A DNA stretch of 38,320 bases from an uncultured Planctomycetaceae bacterium. GTDB taxonomy: Bacteria; Planctomycetota; Planctomycetia; Pirellulales; Pirellulaceae. Below the pieces are notes generated by a model. It did not search any database. It saw only the letters and a program-made list of their open reading frames with translations, and was not told the DNA's origin. Positions 9,637-17,826 of this stretch are shown here, in pieces. Position 1 is the first letter of the stretch. The number at the start of each line of letters is the position of its first letter. The DNA lies in contig CALBSZ010000634.1 of NCBI GenBank assembly GCA_937967665.1, positions 1 to 38,320 on the forward strand. Direction: 5' to 3'. Made by a program: the position numbers and the translations under genes.

Positions 9637-10695
9637 TCATCGCCGCAATTCGAAGCCCACGAAGGCGCCGTGGTAGAACACGCCGCCATTGTGGTCGATG
9701 CCGGTGCCGGTGATGAAGTTGGTGGAATTGAACTGGTCGGTAGCCAGCGTCACCGTTTCCACGAAGAGTGCATTGTAGCCGACCATGAGGTCCAGGTTGC
9801 AGTTGATGGCTCGCCGGCCGGTGACGCCGAGTTCGGCCACGAAGGCACCGCGATCGCTACGCCCGCTGGCATCAAGCGACACGATGCCGGTGTCCAATCT
9901 GGAATACTGCGAACTGCTGTTGGCAAACAGGCCGGCTTTCGCGGTACCGTCGAACGACCAGCAGCCATGTGAAAACAGCGCCGACTGCACGCCGACTTGG
10001 ACGCCGTACAGGCGGTTTTGCGTGTTGACGTCGTAGGTCGTCGCCAGCACGGCCGCGTTCACGTCCGCATGAAAGTGTTCGTCCAATTCCAGGTAGCGAA
10101 AACCAGCAAAGACCGTGGTACAGTCGTTCCAGCACTTTCGATAGTTGAGTTCAAGACTGTGCAGGCCCGAACTGTAGTTGGCGTCGATCTGCGTGACTCC
10201 CGGAAGAAAGAACGGAATCGCATTGTTGATCTGCACCAATGCCGGCATTCCCGTCACAACACTCGTGCTGGCGTCCCACGGATCGACGCTCATCCAGCGC
10301 AATTCGATTCCGGTTCCACAACCGCGGTCCAGGATGCCGGAAACTTCGTAGCCGGCGTGCCAGTCGAAATTGAAGTCTCCCGCATCCAGAGCGGTGGCTG
10401 GCATGGCTGTGTCGAACATGAGTACCTGGCTATCTGGCCGTGTACGTTCGAGCGCTAACGCGCCCGCGCGGAACGTCCAGCAGCCACCGTCGTCACAGCA
10501 GCAGACGGTATCGCCACAGCAACGGTCGACAATGCTGTCGCAACAGTCCAGCGAACAACACGATGCAACAGTACGGTTGCCATTTGCAAAGTGGCCGCAA
10601 CATCCATCGTTCGCCGAGGTGACGTCTGTCCCTAAGGCTAGAACAAGCGCGATTGCGGTAGTCGCTGCAGGCAAATGAGCGCGAACGGATCTCAC
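9637..10695 (-). CDS. BBP7-like outer-membrane beta-barrel protein
   Basis: A 352-residue protein beginning at GTG 10695, with GGAG placed six bases upstream. A signal peptide (MRSVRAHLPAATTAIALVLA, cleavage near TSA/ND) is followed by a cysteine-rich stretch of ~50 residues with several CC pairs. The rest is alternating aromatic/polar beta-strand sequence with the marks of the planctomycete BBP7/Lpg1974-like barrel families: WHAGYEVSG near the start, FAGFRYLELDEHF in the middle, TQNRLYGVQVG, and a closing strand GAFVGFELRR. It probably sits in the outer membrane as a porin or structural barrel. It faces the giant-protein gene tail to tail across a 118-bp gap. Assignment to BBP7 is by pattern, and substrate is unknown. 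Confidence 0.75.
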   Translation of the reverse strand: MRSVRAHLPAATTAIALVLALGTDVTSANDGCCGHFANGNRTVASCCSLDCCDSIVDRCCGDTVCCCDDGGCWTFRAGALALERTRPDSQVLMFDTAMPATALDAGDFNFDWHAGYEVSGILDRGCGTGIELRWMSVDPWDASTSVVTGMPALVQINNAIPFFLPGVTQIDANYSSGLHSLELNYRKCWNDCTTVFAGFRYLELDEHFHADVNAAVLATTYDVNTQNRLYGVQVGVQSALFSHGCWSFDGTAKAGLFANSSSQYSRLDTGIVSLDASGRSDRGAFVAELGVTGRRAINCNLDLMVGYNALFVETVTLATDQFNSTNFITGTGIDHNGGVFYHGAFVGFELRR

Positions 10696-11096
10696 AGGTC
10701 ACTCCATTGGCTGTCAAGGTTGAGATTCAAATCTTGGCTTCCGTAATCTTTGCCGTCTTGAACATCTTCGACACATGAATGACTCGTTCATCCACAATGA
10801 TTCGCTGGCCAAGCTAACTGTGCCAGGGCCGAGAACCTTAAACGTCGCTACAACCGTCATGACCTGCAAAACCGATCGTGGAATGGCTCCGCACAGTCTA
10901 AAAGAGGATCGATCCAACCTCTCCGCTGGCCGCCGGTTCCGCCGCGATCCACCCACCAGCCAGGTCTGCAAGGCGCGACTCGGTGGAAATGCAAAGCGAG
11001 GGAATCTTTGCGGACTTTGACAATTGAGTTGACCAATCGCCCTGGTCCGGCCAAACTGGAGGTTTGTTCGATGATGCTGTTTGCATAGAATGAGCC
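10696..11096. other. Intergenic region between divergent genes
   Basis: About 400 bp separate the BBP7-like gene (-) from the zinc-ribbon gene (+), so promoters for both should lie here. The ribosome binding site of the minus-strand gene is at its left edge (tggag near 10701-10707). On the plus strand a weak TTGTTC, 16 bp, TAGAAT pair ends about 11 bases before the ATG at 11097, but neither box is close to consensus. A short inverted repeat (atgaa...ttcat) lies near 10777-10793. Short ORFs on both strands have no recognisable content. Confidence 0.5.
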
Positions 11097-12257
11097 ATGC
11101 CCGTAAAGGTGTCTTGCCCCAGTGGCCACAAGATGCGCGTCCCCGATAAGTACATCGGGAAGGCCATACGCTGCCCCAAGTGCCAGAAGGCGTTTCGTGT
11201 GCGGGCTGCCGAAGCCGCTGTGGATACGAAGCGTGTTCCGCCGGCGCGGGAATCGGCACCTGCGAGTGCCGCGCGGCGTAACGCAGGAACGAAACCCGCT
11301 GAAGGCCCTGCATCGTCAGCCGCGGAATCAGCGGCGAAGCCGAGTCCGATCGCTGCCAAACCTCCTGCTCCCCCAACTCCGGCACCGCAGAAATCCGGAT
11401 CAAGAACTCCGCCGTCCGCTCCACCGCCCGCGAAAGCACCTCCCAAACCGGCGGCCCGCAAGGCGGAGAAAGCGGTGCCTCCGGTCGCCGAGTCAAGCAA
11501 GAAGCCGGTTTGGAAGGGGAACCCGCCCGCCACGCCGCCAGCGAAAACACCGCCGAAACCGGCATCCGAAGCCGCATCGCGTCCCGCTAAGATGCCGGAA
11601 TCAGCTCCTCCACCGCCACCACGAACACAACCGCTGGCGTCGCGCACTGAGTCTGTCGAACAGGAGAGTCCAGCGACTCCTCCTGAACCGCACACGGAAT
11701 CGGACCATCACCCGGTGCCCAAGCCGAACATCAAGGACTGGCTGAAGGACAATGTGTTGGCCACCGATGTTGCCGGGTATGAGCATGAACCGCATCGCAA
11801 ATGGACGGTCTATTATCTGGCGATGGCCATCGCCGGTCTGGCCTTGTTCGGCATGGCCCCCGGTATCTTGGACGTGGTGGACCATTTTCGTTCGGTGGAC
11901 TCCGTCGGCATCGCGCGCTGGGCCTTGCTCGTGATTGTAATTGGCTTCATTCAATTGGCGTACGTGGTTTACGTGATCCAGTTGCCCGATTTCAGCAGCG
12001 TGTGGGTGGTTACCGGATTTACGCTGTTCCTGGCCGGGCTGTATGCCATGATGTTGGCGCTCACGACCCTCGGCGGGGGCGGCAACCAGTTTATCGAAGC
12101 ACTGGACCTGGCGGACCTGGCGGCCAACAAGAAGGCCGGGCGCTGGTGCTTTGTGATGTTGTGCCTCAGCAGCCTGATGGCTTACTTCGGCGGCCGCGTC
12201 AGTGTGAAGTGGCAACGCATCTTTCGGCAGAAAGCCGAACTTGCCGGCGACGCGTGA
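11097..12257 (+). CDS. Zinc-ribbon, proline/alanine-rich, four-TM membrane protein
   Basis: A 386-residue protein of unknown function. It opens with an MJ0042/zinc-ribbon-like finger: C7, H11, C26, C29 in CPSGHKMRV...RCPKCQ. Residues ~40-215 form a low-complexity linker rich in Ala, Pro, Lys and Ser, probably disordered. Four hydrophobic segments follow (roughly 238-262, 276-298, 303-327 and 347-367), with a basic C-terminus. The start codon gives the finger at the very N-terminus, as in other members of this class. No strong Shine-Dalgarno is seen. Zinc-finger plus linker plus TM proteins are common in Planctomycetes and mostly uncharacterised. The finger and linker are expected to face the cytoplasm. 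It converges on the dehydrogenase gene with only 66 bp between stops. Confidence 0.75.
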   Translation: MPVKVSCPSGHKMRVPDKYIGKAIRCPKCQKAFRVRAAEAAVDTKRVPPARESAPASAARRNAGTKPAEGPASSAAESAAKPSPIAAKPPAPPTPAPQKSGSRTPPSAPPPAKAPPKPAARKAEKAVPPVAESSKKPVWKGNPPATPPAKTPPKPASEAASRPAKMPESAPPPPPRTQPLASRTESVEQESPATPPEPHTESDHHPVPKPNIKDWLKDNVLATDVAGYEHEPHRKWTVYYLAMAIAGLALFGMAPGILDVVDHFRSVDSVGIARWALLVIVIGFIQLAYVVYVIQLPDFSSVWVVTGFTLFLAGLYAMMLALTTLGGGGNQFIEALDLADLAANKKAGRWCFVMLCLSSLMAYFGGRVSVKWQRIFRQKAELAGDA

Positions 12258-12323
12258 TGCACTGTCAGCGACAAGACGGGAACGTCACCCGCACGAATCC
12301 CGTTGATGCTCAAACAAGCCGGT

Positions 12324-13622
12324 TCAGGGAAACAGTCCGCGCATGAGTTTTGCCTTCGCGACTCGCTGAATCCCTTCGATCATGGCCGCGGTACGCATGT
12401 CCAGTTTGTCGCGCTGGCTGCGCACCAAAGTACGCTGAAACGCGCCCACCATGATCTTGTGCAGCCGGTCGTTGATTTCCTCCAGGGACCAGGTGAAGTT
12501 TTGCGTGTCCTGCACCCATTCAAAATAGGATACCGTGACACCGCCCGCGTTTCCCAGAATGTCGGGAATGAGAAAGACGTCCTTGTCGATCAGGATCTGG
12601 TCCGCTTCCAGGGTGGTGGGACCGTTCGCCCCTTCGGCCAGCAGGCGGCATTTCAATCTGCCGGCATTCTGGGATGTGATCTGGTTCTGGAGAGCGCAAG
12701 GCGCCAGGATATCGCATTTGAGTTCCAGTAACTCGCTGTTGGTAATCTCGTCGGCATGGGAGAAGCCTTTCAAGACGCCGTGGGTCCGCACGTGTTCCAA
12801 AAGCGAGTTGACGGCCATTCCTTCTGGGTTGTAGAGGCCCGTGGAAACGTCGCTGACCCCGACGATTTTCACTCCGTTCTCCGCCAGGAAGCGAACGGTA
12901 TTGCTGCCCACATTGCCGAAGCCCTGGACGACGGCCGTCGATTTCTCCAAGTCCATGCCGATATGCTTGGCCGCCTCACAGATCAGGAAGACCAACCCTC
13001 GTCCTGTGGCTTCGGTACGTCCCAGCGATCCACCCAACACAACAGGTTTTCCGGTGACAATTTCCGGCACGGCGTAGCCCACTTGCTGGCTGTACGTGTC
13101 CATGAACCAGGCCATCACCTGCTCGTTCGTACCCATGTCCGGCGCCGGAATGTCCCGGTCCGGGCCGATGATGTCGGTGATTTCCATCGCATACCGCCGC
13201 GTCAGTCGCTGCAGTTCCGGTCGCGAGAGTTTGGTGGGATCGATGCGCACGCCGCCCTTCGCACCGCCGAAAGGAAGTTCCATCAGCGCACATTTCCAGG
13301 TCATCCACATCGCCAGAGCCGACACTTCGCCAAGGTTGACGTCCTGGTGGTAGCGGATGCCGCCCTTGGTTGGCCCCATCGTCAGCACGTGCTGGACGCG
13401 ATAGCCGAAAACCGTTTCCACTTCGGAATACTCGTCCCGCCGGCAGGGAAAGCTAACGGTCAAGGATCGCTGAGGAAATAGCAAGCGGTCCCGGACGTTT
13501 TCGTCCAATTCCATGATCTCGGCGGCGCGCAGGAATTGCTGTTGCGCCAGTCGAAACATCGGCGCATCCCACTCGATATTGCCGTCCAGGTCTTGATCGA
13601 AGGGGTGAATGATCGAGGGCAT
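12324..13622 (-). CDS. gdhA: Glu/Leu/Phe/Val dehydrogenase (glutamate dehydrogenase)
   Basis: A 432-residue protein of the hexameric glutamate dehydrogenase family, which interconverts glutamate with 2-oxoglutarate and ammonia using NAD(P). Visible marks: substrate-site TKGGIR (K86), K110, PFGGAKGG (catalytic K122), DIPAPDMGTNE (~158-167), and the Rossmann GFGNVGSN at 234-241. The reading frame stays open 113 codons further upstream, but that sequence is low quality and contains an interspersed repeat. ATG 13622 gives the family's usual N-terminus and length, with a ggaacgag element nine bases upstream. Closest in style to the ~420-residue RocG/GudB type. Cofactor preference was not judged. 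Confidence 0.93.
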   Translation of the reverse strand: MPSIIHPFDQDLDGNIEWDAPMFRLAQQQFLRAAEIMELDENVRDRLLFPQRSLTVSFPCRRDEYSEVETVFGYRVQHVLTMGPTKGGIRYHQDVNLGEVSALAMWMTWKCALMELPFGGAKGGVRIDPTKLSRPELQRLTRRYAMEITDIIGPDRDIPAPDMGTNEQVMAWFMDTYSQQVGYAVPEIVTGKPVVLGGSLGRTEATGRGLVFLICEAAKHIGMDLEKSTAVVQGFGNVGSNTVRFLAENGVKIVGVSDVSTGLYNPEGMAVNSLLEHVRTHGVLKGFSHADEITNSELLELKCDILAPCALQNQITSQNAGRLKCRLLAEGANGPTTLEADQILIDKDVFLIPDILGNAGGVTVSYFEWVQDTQNFTWSLEEINDRLHKIMVGAFQRTLVRSQRDKLDMRTAAMIEGIQRVAKAKLMRGLFP

Positions 13623-14145
13623 TTTTTGTGACTCGTTCCATAAGAAGAGTTGGGTCCGCGAAAGGGGGACAGGCACCATCGATCCACCGGGTTTTCCGGG
13701 ACGAACCAAACACAACGATGGAGCCAGTCCCCTGGTACCGTCAACCCTGCGCTGTAGTACTAACTTACCACAAACAACTGCCGGCGATGGAGCCCGTTTT
13801 TTGGGGGACAGACCCGGCACGGAATCAACCGTTGGATTCGCCTTGCCTAACTTGCCTCTTGACGCTACTGTCCTTCGCGCCTGGGCTTGCACCGTCGAAG
13901 GCAAGGATTGCCAGGACACCCGGATTCCTGATTGCGTGGATGCGTAAAAGCGCGACCTCAATCATGCCTGAACATCAGAGCTCCCGCTATCCCTATCACC
14001 TGGCAAAACTGGTTGCGCGTCAATGAGCGACTGGCTTATCGCGGCGGGCTGATTTCCCATTTCTCTCCCACGACCATGACCGGTCTGTTTCACTATTGGG
14101 CCAATTCCGTGTTGCGCGCGCACGGCGTAACGATTTCGCGGTCCC
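13623..14145. other. Intergenic region rich in short repeats
   Basis: About 520 bp between the dehydrogenase start and the dioxygenase stop. The first 180 bp hold copies of a GGGGACAGGCACC/CGATGGAGCC repeat (listed separately). The remainder has no recognised gene. A 75-codon plus-strand ORF at 13932-14159 overlaps the dioxygenase end and shows no family signature. Any promoter for the dehydrogenase must lie in the right-hand part or within the repeats. Confidence 0.5.
13665..13818. repeat. Interspersed palindromic repeat family (ggggacaggcaccatcg)
   Basis: The sequence ggggacaggcaccatcg at 13665-13681 is matched in inverted orientation at 13716-13732 (cgatggagccagtcccc), with 15 of 17 bases complementary. 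A further pair, cgatggagcccg at 13785-13796 and ggggacagacccggc from 13804, repeats both halves. These could form a stem around a 34-base loop. The look is that of a REP-like or small non-autonomous element upstream of the dehydrogenase gene. Mobility is inference. Confidence 0.6.
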
Positions 14146-15021
14146 TCAATCGCGAGTAGTGGAGTCCCTTGCGCGGCCTGGCCCCGGGCGATCGGGGTTT
14201 CCCCAGTGACGGGTCGGGTCGGTGCCGCGGACCAGCACGCCTTTCTGATTCCAGCCCATGGCAGCGCGGACGTCGGCGGCGCAGTAGCGCAACGTCAATC
14301 CGCAACGGCGACGCCGGGAGTTGTTGGCCTGGCTGCCATGCAGAAGCAGATCGCTGTGAAGGGAAACCTCGCCGGCCTGGAGCTCCACATCGACCGGCGT
14401 GCCGTATTGCTCCGCGTTTTCCACCGTCTGGTCCAGCACGTTGTGCTCTTCGGGACTGCTGGGGCGATACGTCAAGTGACCGTGATGGTGAGACCCGGCC
14501 AGAAAACGCATGCAGCCGTTTTCCACATCGGCATCGTCCACCGCCAGCCAGACCGTGACCGTCTTCGAAGGACTCAATGGCCAATAACTGGCGTCCTGAT
14601 GCCACGCAACGCTCTTGCCGTCTCCCGGCATTTTGCAAAAAAAGTGCGACCCCCAAGCGACGACGTTTTCGCCCAGCAGATCCGCGACGCAGGACACGAT
14701 GCGCGCGTCAGTCAGGATGTCGTAAACGCGATCGTAGGTCAGATGGGCCGAACTGATGGAATAGCTGTCTCCGCCGGCGGCCACGACTTGGCGCAAGAGA
14801 TCATTGAAGTAGTCGCGGATCGATTCGATTTCGGCCAGACTGAAAATCCGTATCGATTTAAGATAGCCGCCTCGATTGAACTGGTCGATCTGTTCGCGAG
14901 TCAGTGATTGCGGTTGCGTCGTGGTGCTGGGGTGGAAGCGAAGATCGCGCCCCAGAGACTCGACGTCTTGAGTGTCGGGGATGATCTGAAAGGAAGATTG
15001 AGGTTTCATGGGATCGCTCAT
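14146..15021 (-). CDS. Phytanoyl-CoA dioxygenase (PhyH) family Fe(II)/2-oxoglutarate oxygenase
   Basis: A 291-residue protein from ATG 15021. A TTG at 15051 overlaps the upstream stop as TTGA and could give 10 more residues. Fold marks of the PhyH family: LTREQIDQFNRGGYLK near residue 40, the iron ligands H141 and D143 in WHQDASYWPL, and the distal histidine H228 in LLLHGSQANNS, followed by an Arg-rich stretch that could bind 2-oxoglutarate. Family members hydroxylate small molecules or halogenate them, and the substrate cannot be read here. It is the last gene of an apparent operon after a radical SAM protein and a PLP-rhodanese fusion, directly adjoining the radical SAM stop. Confidence 0.85.
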   Translation of the reverse strand: MSDPMKPQSSFQIIPDTQDVESLGRDLRFHPSTTTQPQSLTREQIDQFNRGGYLKSIRIFSLAEIESIRDYFNDLLRQVVAAGGDSYSISSAHLTYDRVYDILTDARIVSCVADLLGENVVAWGSHFFCKMPGDGKSVAWHQDASYWPLSPSKTVTVWLAVDDADVENGCMRFLAGSHHHGHLTYRPSSPEEHNVLDQTVENAEQYGTPVDVELQAGEVSLHSDLLLHGSQANNSRRRRCGLTLRYCAADVRAAMGWNQKGVLVRGTDPTRHWGNPDRPGPGRARDSTTRD

Positions 15022-15047
15022 TACCCGTGACCAGGTCGGCTGCCGCT

Positions 15048-16130
15048 TCAAAAGAGTCGCAGCTGCCCGGAACTCGCGACGGGTGGGACAAATTGGGTGA
15101 CGTTCAGCGGCATGGGCGGTTGATCGAGGCCATGCTTTTTGGCAAACACGCGAAATGTTTGCCGGATCTGATCGGCGATCTGGCCGGTACCGCGCATCCG
15201 GTTGCCGAATTCGGAACTGGACATGCGGCCGTCCCGCGTGTTCCGGATCAGGGATTCAATCCGGCTTTGGCTGAGTGCCTGGGTGCGTTCCAGCCATTCG
15301 ACGAACACCGGTGCCACGGTCAGCGGCAGACGCAACAGGACATAACCGGCCGTCTGTGCGCCCGCCTCCGCGGCGGCGGCCAGGATGCCGGGAATCTCGT
15401 GGTCGTTCAATCCAGGAATCACCGGCGCCACCATCACGCGTGTAGAAACACCCGCTGCGGATAACTCCCGAATCGCACGCAGCCGCGCCTCCGGCGAGCT
15501 GGTGCGAGGCTCCATCGTCCGCGCCAACCGGGCGTCGAGCGTGGTCAGGCTGAGCGCCACCCCAACCAGCCGGGAAGCGGCCATCTCCGTTAAGATGTCG
15601 AGGTCGCGTGTGACGAGCGTGTTCTTCGTGATCACCGCGATCGGCTGCCGCGCTTCCCGAGCGACTTCCAGGCAGGCGCGCGTCAGCTTGAATTGACGTT
15701 CGGCTGGCTGGTAGCAGTCCGTCACGCCCGAGAACATGACCATCTCAGGCTCGTAATCAGCGCGGCACAACCAGTCCCTGAACAGACTGGCCGCCTTCAG
15801 CTTAACGAATACCTTGGATTCGAAGTCCAAGCCGGCATTCAAGCCAAGGTACTCGTGCGTGGGTCTCGCGTAACAGTAGCTGCAACCATGGGCGCAGCCG
15901 CGGTAGGGGTTCACACTGTAGCGAAAGGGAATGTCGGGACTGTCGTTCTGAGAGACGATCGATTGGGAATCGTCGGCGAAGTACTCCGTGCGAACACGCC
16001 GCAGCGCGGACAGGTCGTCCGTGTCGTCCAGCTGGTCGTAGTCCTCTTCCACGTGAATCGCCGTGAAGCGATTCGGCGGTTGCAAGTGAGAACCTCGGCC
16101 GCTGGGCCGGGGAAGATCTGTACGGTTCAT
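15048..16130 (-). CDS. PA0069/SPL-like radical SAM protein
   Basis: A 360-residue radical SAM enzyme with the cluster motif C79-x3-C83-x2-C86 in YRGCAHGCSYCYARPTHEY. The sequence that follows (DFESKVFVK, VMFSGVTDCYQPAE, ITKNTLVTRD, RLPLTVAPVF) matches the spore-photoproduct-lyase-like group known as the PA0069 family. That family is widespread, and its substrate is not established. Only three bases separate its ATG from the stop of the upstream PLP-rhodanese gene, so translational coupling is likely. No clear Shine-Dalgarno of its own. The C-terminus ends about 26 bases before the preferred start of the dioxygenase. Confidence 0.88.
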   Translation of the reverse strand: MNRTDLPRPSGRGSHLQPPNRFTAIHVEEDYDQLDDTDDLSALRRVRTEYFADDSQSIVSQNDSPDIPFRYSVNPYRGCAHGCSYCYARPTHEYLGLNAGLDFESKVFVKLKAASLFRDWLCRADYEPEMVMFSGVTDCYQPAERQFKLTRACLEVAREARQPIAVITKNTLVTRDLDILTEMAASRLVGVALSLTTLDARLARTMEPRTSSPEARLRAIRELSAAGVSTRVMVAPVIPGLNDHEIPGILAAAAEAGAQTAGYVLLRLPLTVAPVFVEWLERTQALSQSRIESLIRNTRDGRMSSSEFGNRMRGTGQIADQIRQTFRVFAKKHGLDQPPMPLNVTQFVPPVASSGQLRLF

Positions 16131-16133
16131 AAG

Positions 16134-17504
16134 CTAAGAAGCGCCGACGGTGGAAGTTTCTGTCGCCAGGCCCTTGCGGACCCACTCGTTCAGGCCACCT
16201 TTCATGCTCCGCACGTTGCGGTACCCCAGCGACTTCAGGTACAGCGTGGACTGTTTTGAAAACTTGCCGATGTTGCAAACCATGACGATCGCCGCGTCGC
16301 GGTCCTCGGGAAGCTCCGACTTGCGCGCGCCCAGGTCGTCCTGAGGAATATTGACCGCACCCGGAACGTGCGCCTCCGCAAACATTTCCGTATTGCGAAT
16401 GTCGATCACCAGGGGTTTACTGTCCGAGTGGATCTGCTGATCCAGGTCCTTGGCCTTGATGCTGTCGTACGGGTTCTTCAGGTTTTCCATCATCTCGTTA
16501 AACAGCGTATCGGCCTTGCTGGGCCCCGCGGAAGTTTCTTCCGTCGCTTGTTGCGGTGGGCTGAGATTCGGGAAGTGCCGGATCACCGACGACGCATATT
16601 TGAATATATTGTCCGGGAAAACGACCACGACCATGTTGCCCGGTTCGTCAGGGATGAGTTTCACGGCGCCCACCAGAGCCATCCCGGAACTTGGTCCAGC
16701 AATGATGCCCTCTTCCCGATTCAATCGCAGGCACATGTCGTACGCTTCGCGATTGGTAACTTCTACTTCCTGGTCATACTCGTCAGGACGATAGAGCTTG
16801 GTTTGTGCCAGCTGACGGCGGCTGCGAACTCCCGGGATGTCGTGCCCCTCCTCCGGGCAGATGCCCAGGACCTTAATGTCCCCCTGCTCCTTGAGAAATC
16901 GCCCGGTTCCCGTAATCGTTCCGCAGGTCCCCAGACCGGCCACGAAATGCGTGATCTTGCCACCGGTCTGTTTCCAGATTTCCGGACCCGTCGTGCGGTA
17001 GTGGCCCAGGGGATTGGATTCGTTCGAATACTGATCCAAATTGACGCTGCCGGGCTGCTGGCCCAGTTCCATCGCCTTGGCAATCGCACCTTCCGGAGCA
17101 CCCGGCATGGGACAGAGGGAATCATCCAGTTCGACGACCTGCGTACCAAAGAAACGTAGTACCGTTCGCTTCTCAAGCGGAATGGCATTGGAAAGAGGTG
17201 TCGTGAGGCAATAGCCGCGCAGGTTGCCGATCATCGCCAGACCGAGTCCCGTGTTGCCGGAAGTGGCTTCGACCAGCCCGCGGGCTTCACCCAGCACACC
17301 CGCCGCTTCGGCATCCAAGACCAGGTTGTTCGCGACGCGATCCTTTACCGCACCAAACGGGTTGTACCATTCCAGCTTCGCAAAGACTTGCGTGTGCTGG
17401 AACGGTAGCACCTTATTCAGGCGAACCAAGGGGGTCGGATTGTCCTCATTAGACAAAAGCCCGAGCATGGAATCGTAAACGCGAAGGGAATGGTCGTGGG
17501 ACAT
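16134..17504 (-). CDS. Cysteine-synthase-like PLP enzyme fused to C-terminal rhodanese
   Basis: A 456-residue two-domain protein. Residues ~15-320 are a fold-type II PLP enzyme of the cysteine synthase/cystathionine beta-synthase family: PLP lysine K54 in YNPFGAVKDR, substrate loop TSGNTGLGLA (82-86), phosphate-binding GLGTCGTITGTG, and GPSSGMAL near the end of the domain. Residues ~345-447 are a rhodanese domain with active-site C410 in VCNIGKFS. Fusion with rhodanese suggests sulfur is handed over as persulfide or taken from it. The acceptor could be O-acetylserine, O-phosphoserine or another beta-substituted amino acid. SD cggaag lies seven bases before ATG 17504. First gene of a minus-strand operon divergent from sulfite reductase, which supports a cysteine-biosynthetic role. 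Confidence 0.9.
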   Translation of the reverse strand: MSHDHSLRVYDSMLGLLSNEDNPTPLVRLNKVLPFQHTQVFAKLEWYNPFGAVKDRVANNLVLDAEAAGVLGEARGLVEATSGNTGLGLAMIGNLRGYCLTTPLSNAIPLEKRTVLRFFGTQVVELDDSLCPMPGAPEGAIAKAMELGQQPGSVNLDQYSNESNPLGHYRTTGPEIWKQTGGKITHFVAGLGTCGTITGTGRFLKEQGDIKVLGICPEEGHDIPGVRSRRQLAQTKLYRPDEYDQEVEVTNREAYDMCLRLNREEGIIAGPSSGMALVGAVKLIPDEPGNMVVVVFPDNIFKYASSVIRHFPNLSPPQQATEETSAGPSKADTLFNEMMENLKNPYDSIKAKDLDQQIHSDSKPLVIDIRNTEMFAEAHVPGAVNIPQDDLGARKSELPEDRDAAIVMVCNIGKFSKQSTLYLKSLGYRNVRSMKGGLNEWVRKGLATETSTVGAS

Positions 17505-17826
17505 TTCGTAACTTCCGGGATCCGCCAGGTACTGCCCGCGGCGGGCGATAAATGGTTGGCTCGATAAAACGGTTCAATGGTCGAACTATAGCAGAAAAAC
17601 CCAGCCCATCCAACGCAGTCTTATTCGCTTGCCAGCATGCCTGCAATTGCCTGAACTCTTTTATTCTGATAAGCTTCCGAGGTGCGAGGTTCAGGTTTTT
17701 CGTCGAAGCCAAGGCGGTTTCGCAGGGCGGCAGAATCTGTCCGCGGAATTCCACCAAATTCGAACGCTCGACAACACCTGAGGTACTAACAACGATTCCT
17801 TTCTCGTGAATAATGAGGCCATCGCA
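17505..17826. other. Divergent promoter region between sulfur-assimilation genes
   Basis: The 322-bp space between the PLP-rhodanese gene (-) and sulfite reductase (+) must carry both promoters. The minus-strand promoter is listed separately. On the plus strand an AT-rich stretch (ttttattctgataag, about 17659-17673) is a candidate, with TTGCCT upstream, but the -10 box is poor. No recognised riboswitch or CysB-type palindrome was seen. Confidence 0.5.
17585..17613 (-). promoter_or_regulatory. Predicted sigma-70-type promoter for the PLP-rhodanese operon
   Basis: Read on the minus strand, TTGGAT (17613-17608) is followed by 17 bases and TATAGT (17590-17585). This would start transcription about 70 bases upstream of the ATG at 17504. 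Both boxes match four to five of six consensus bases with ideal spacing. It is a prediction from sequence only. Confidence 0.45.

Noticed and set aside
13623..13961. Upstream 113-codon extension of the glutamate dehydrogenase frame
   Set aside because: It runs through an interspersed repeat and does not match the family's N-terminus. ATG 13622 gives normal length.
13932..14159. 75-codon plus-strand ORF near the dioxygenase end
   Set aside because: No family signature, no ribosome binding site, and it overlaps the end of a well-supported gene on the other strand.
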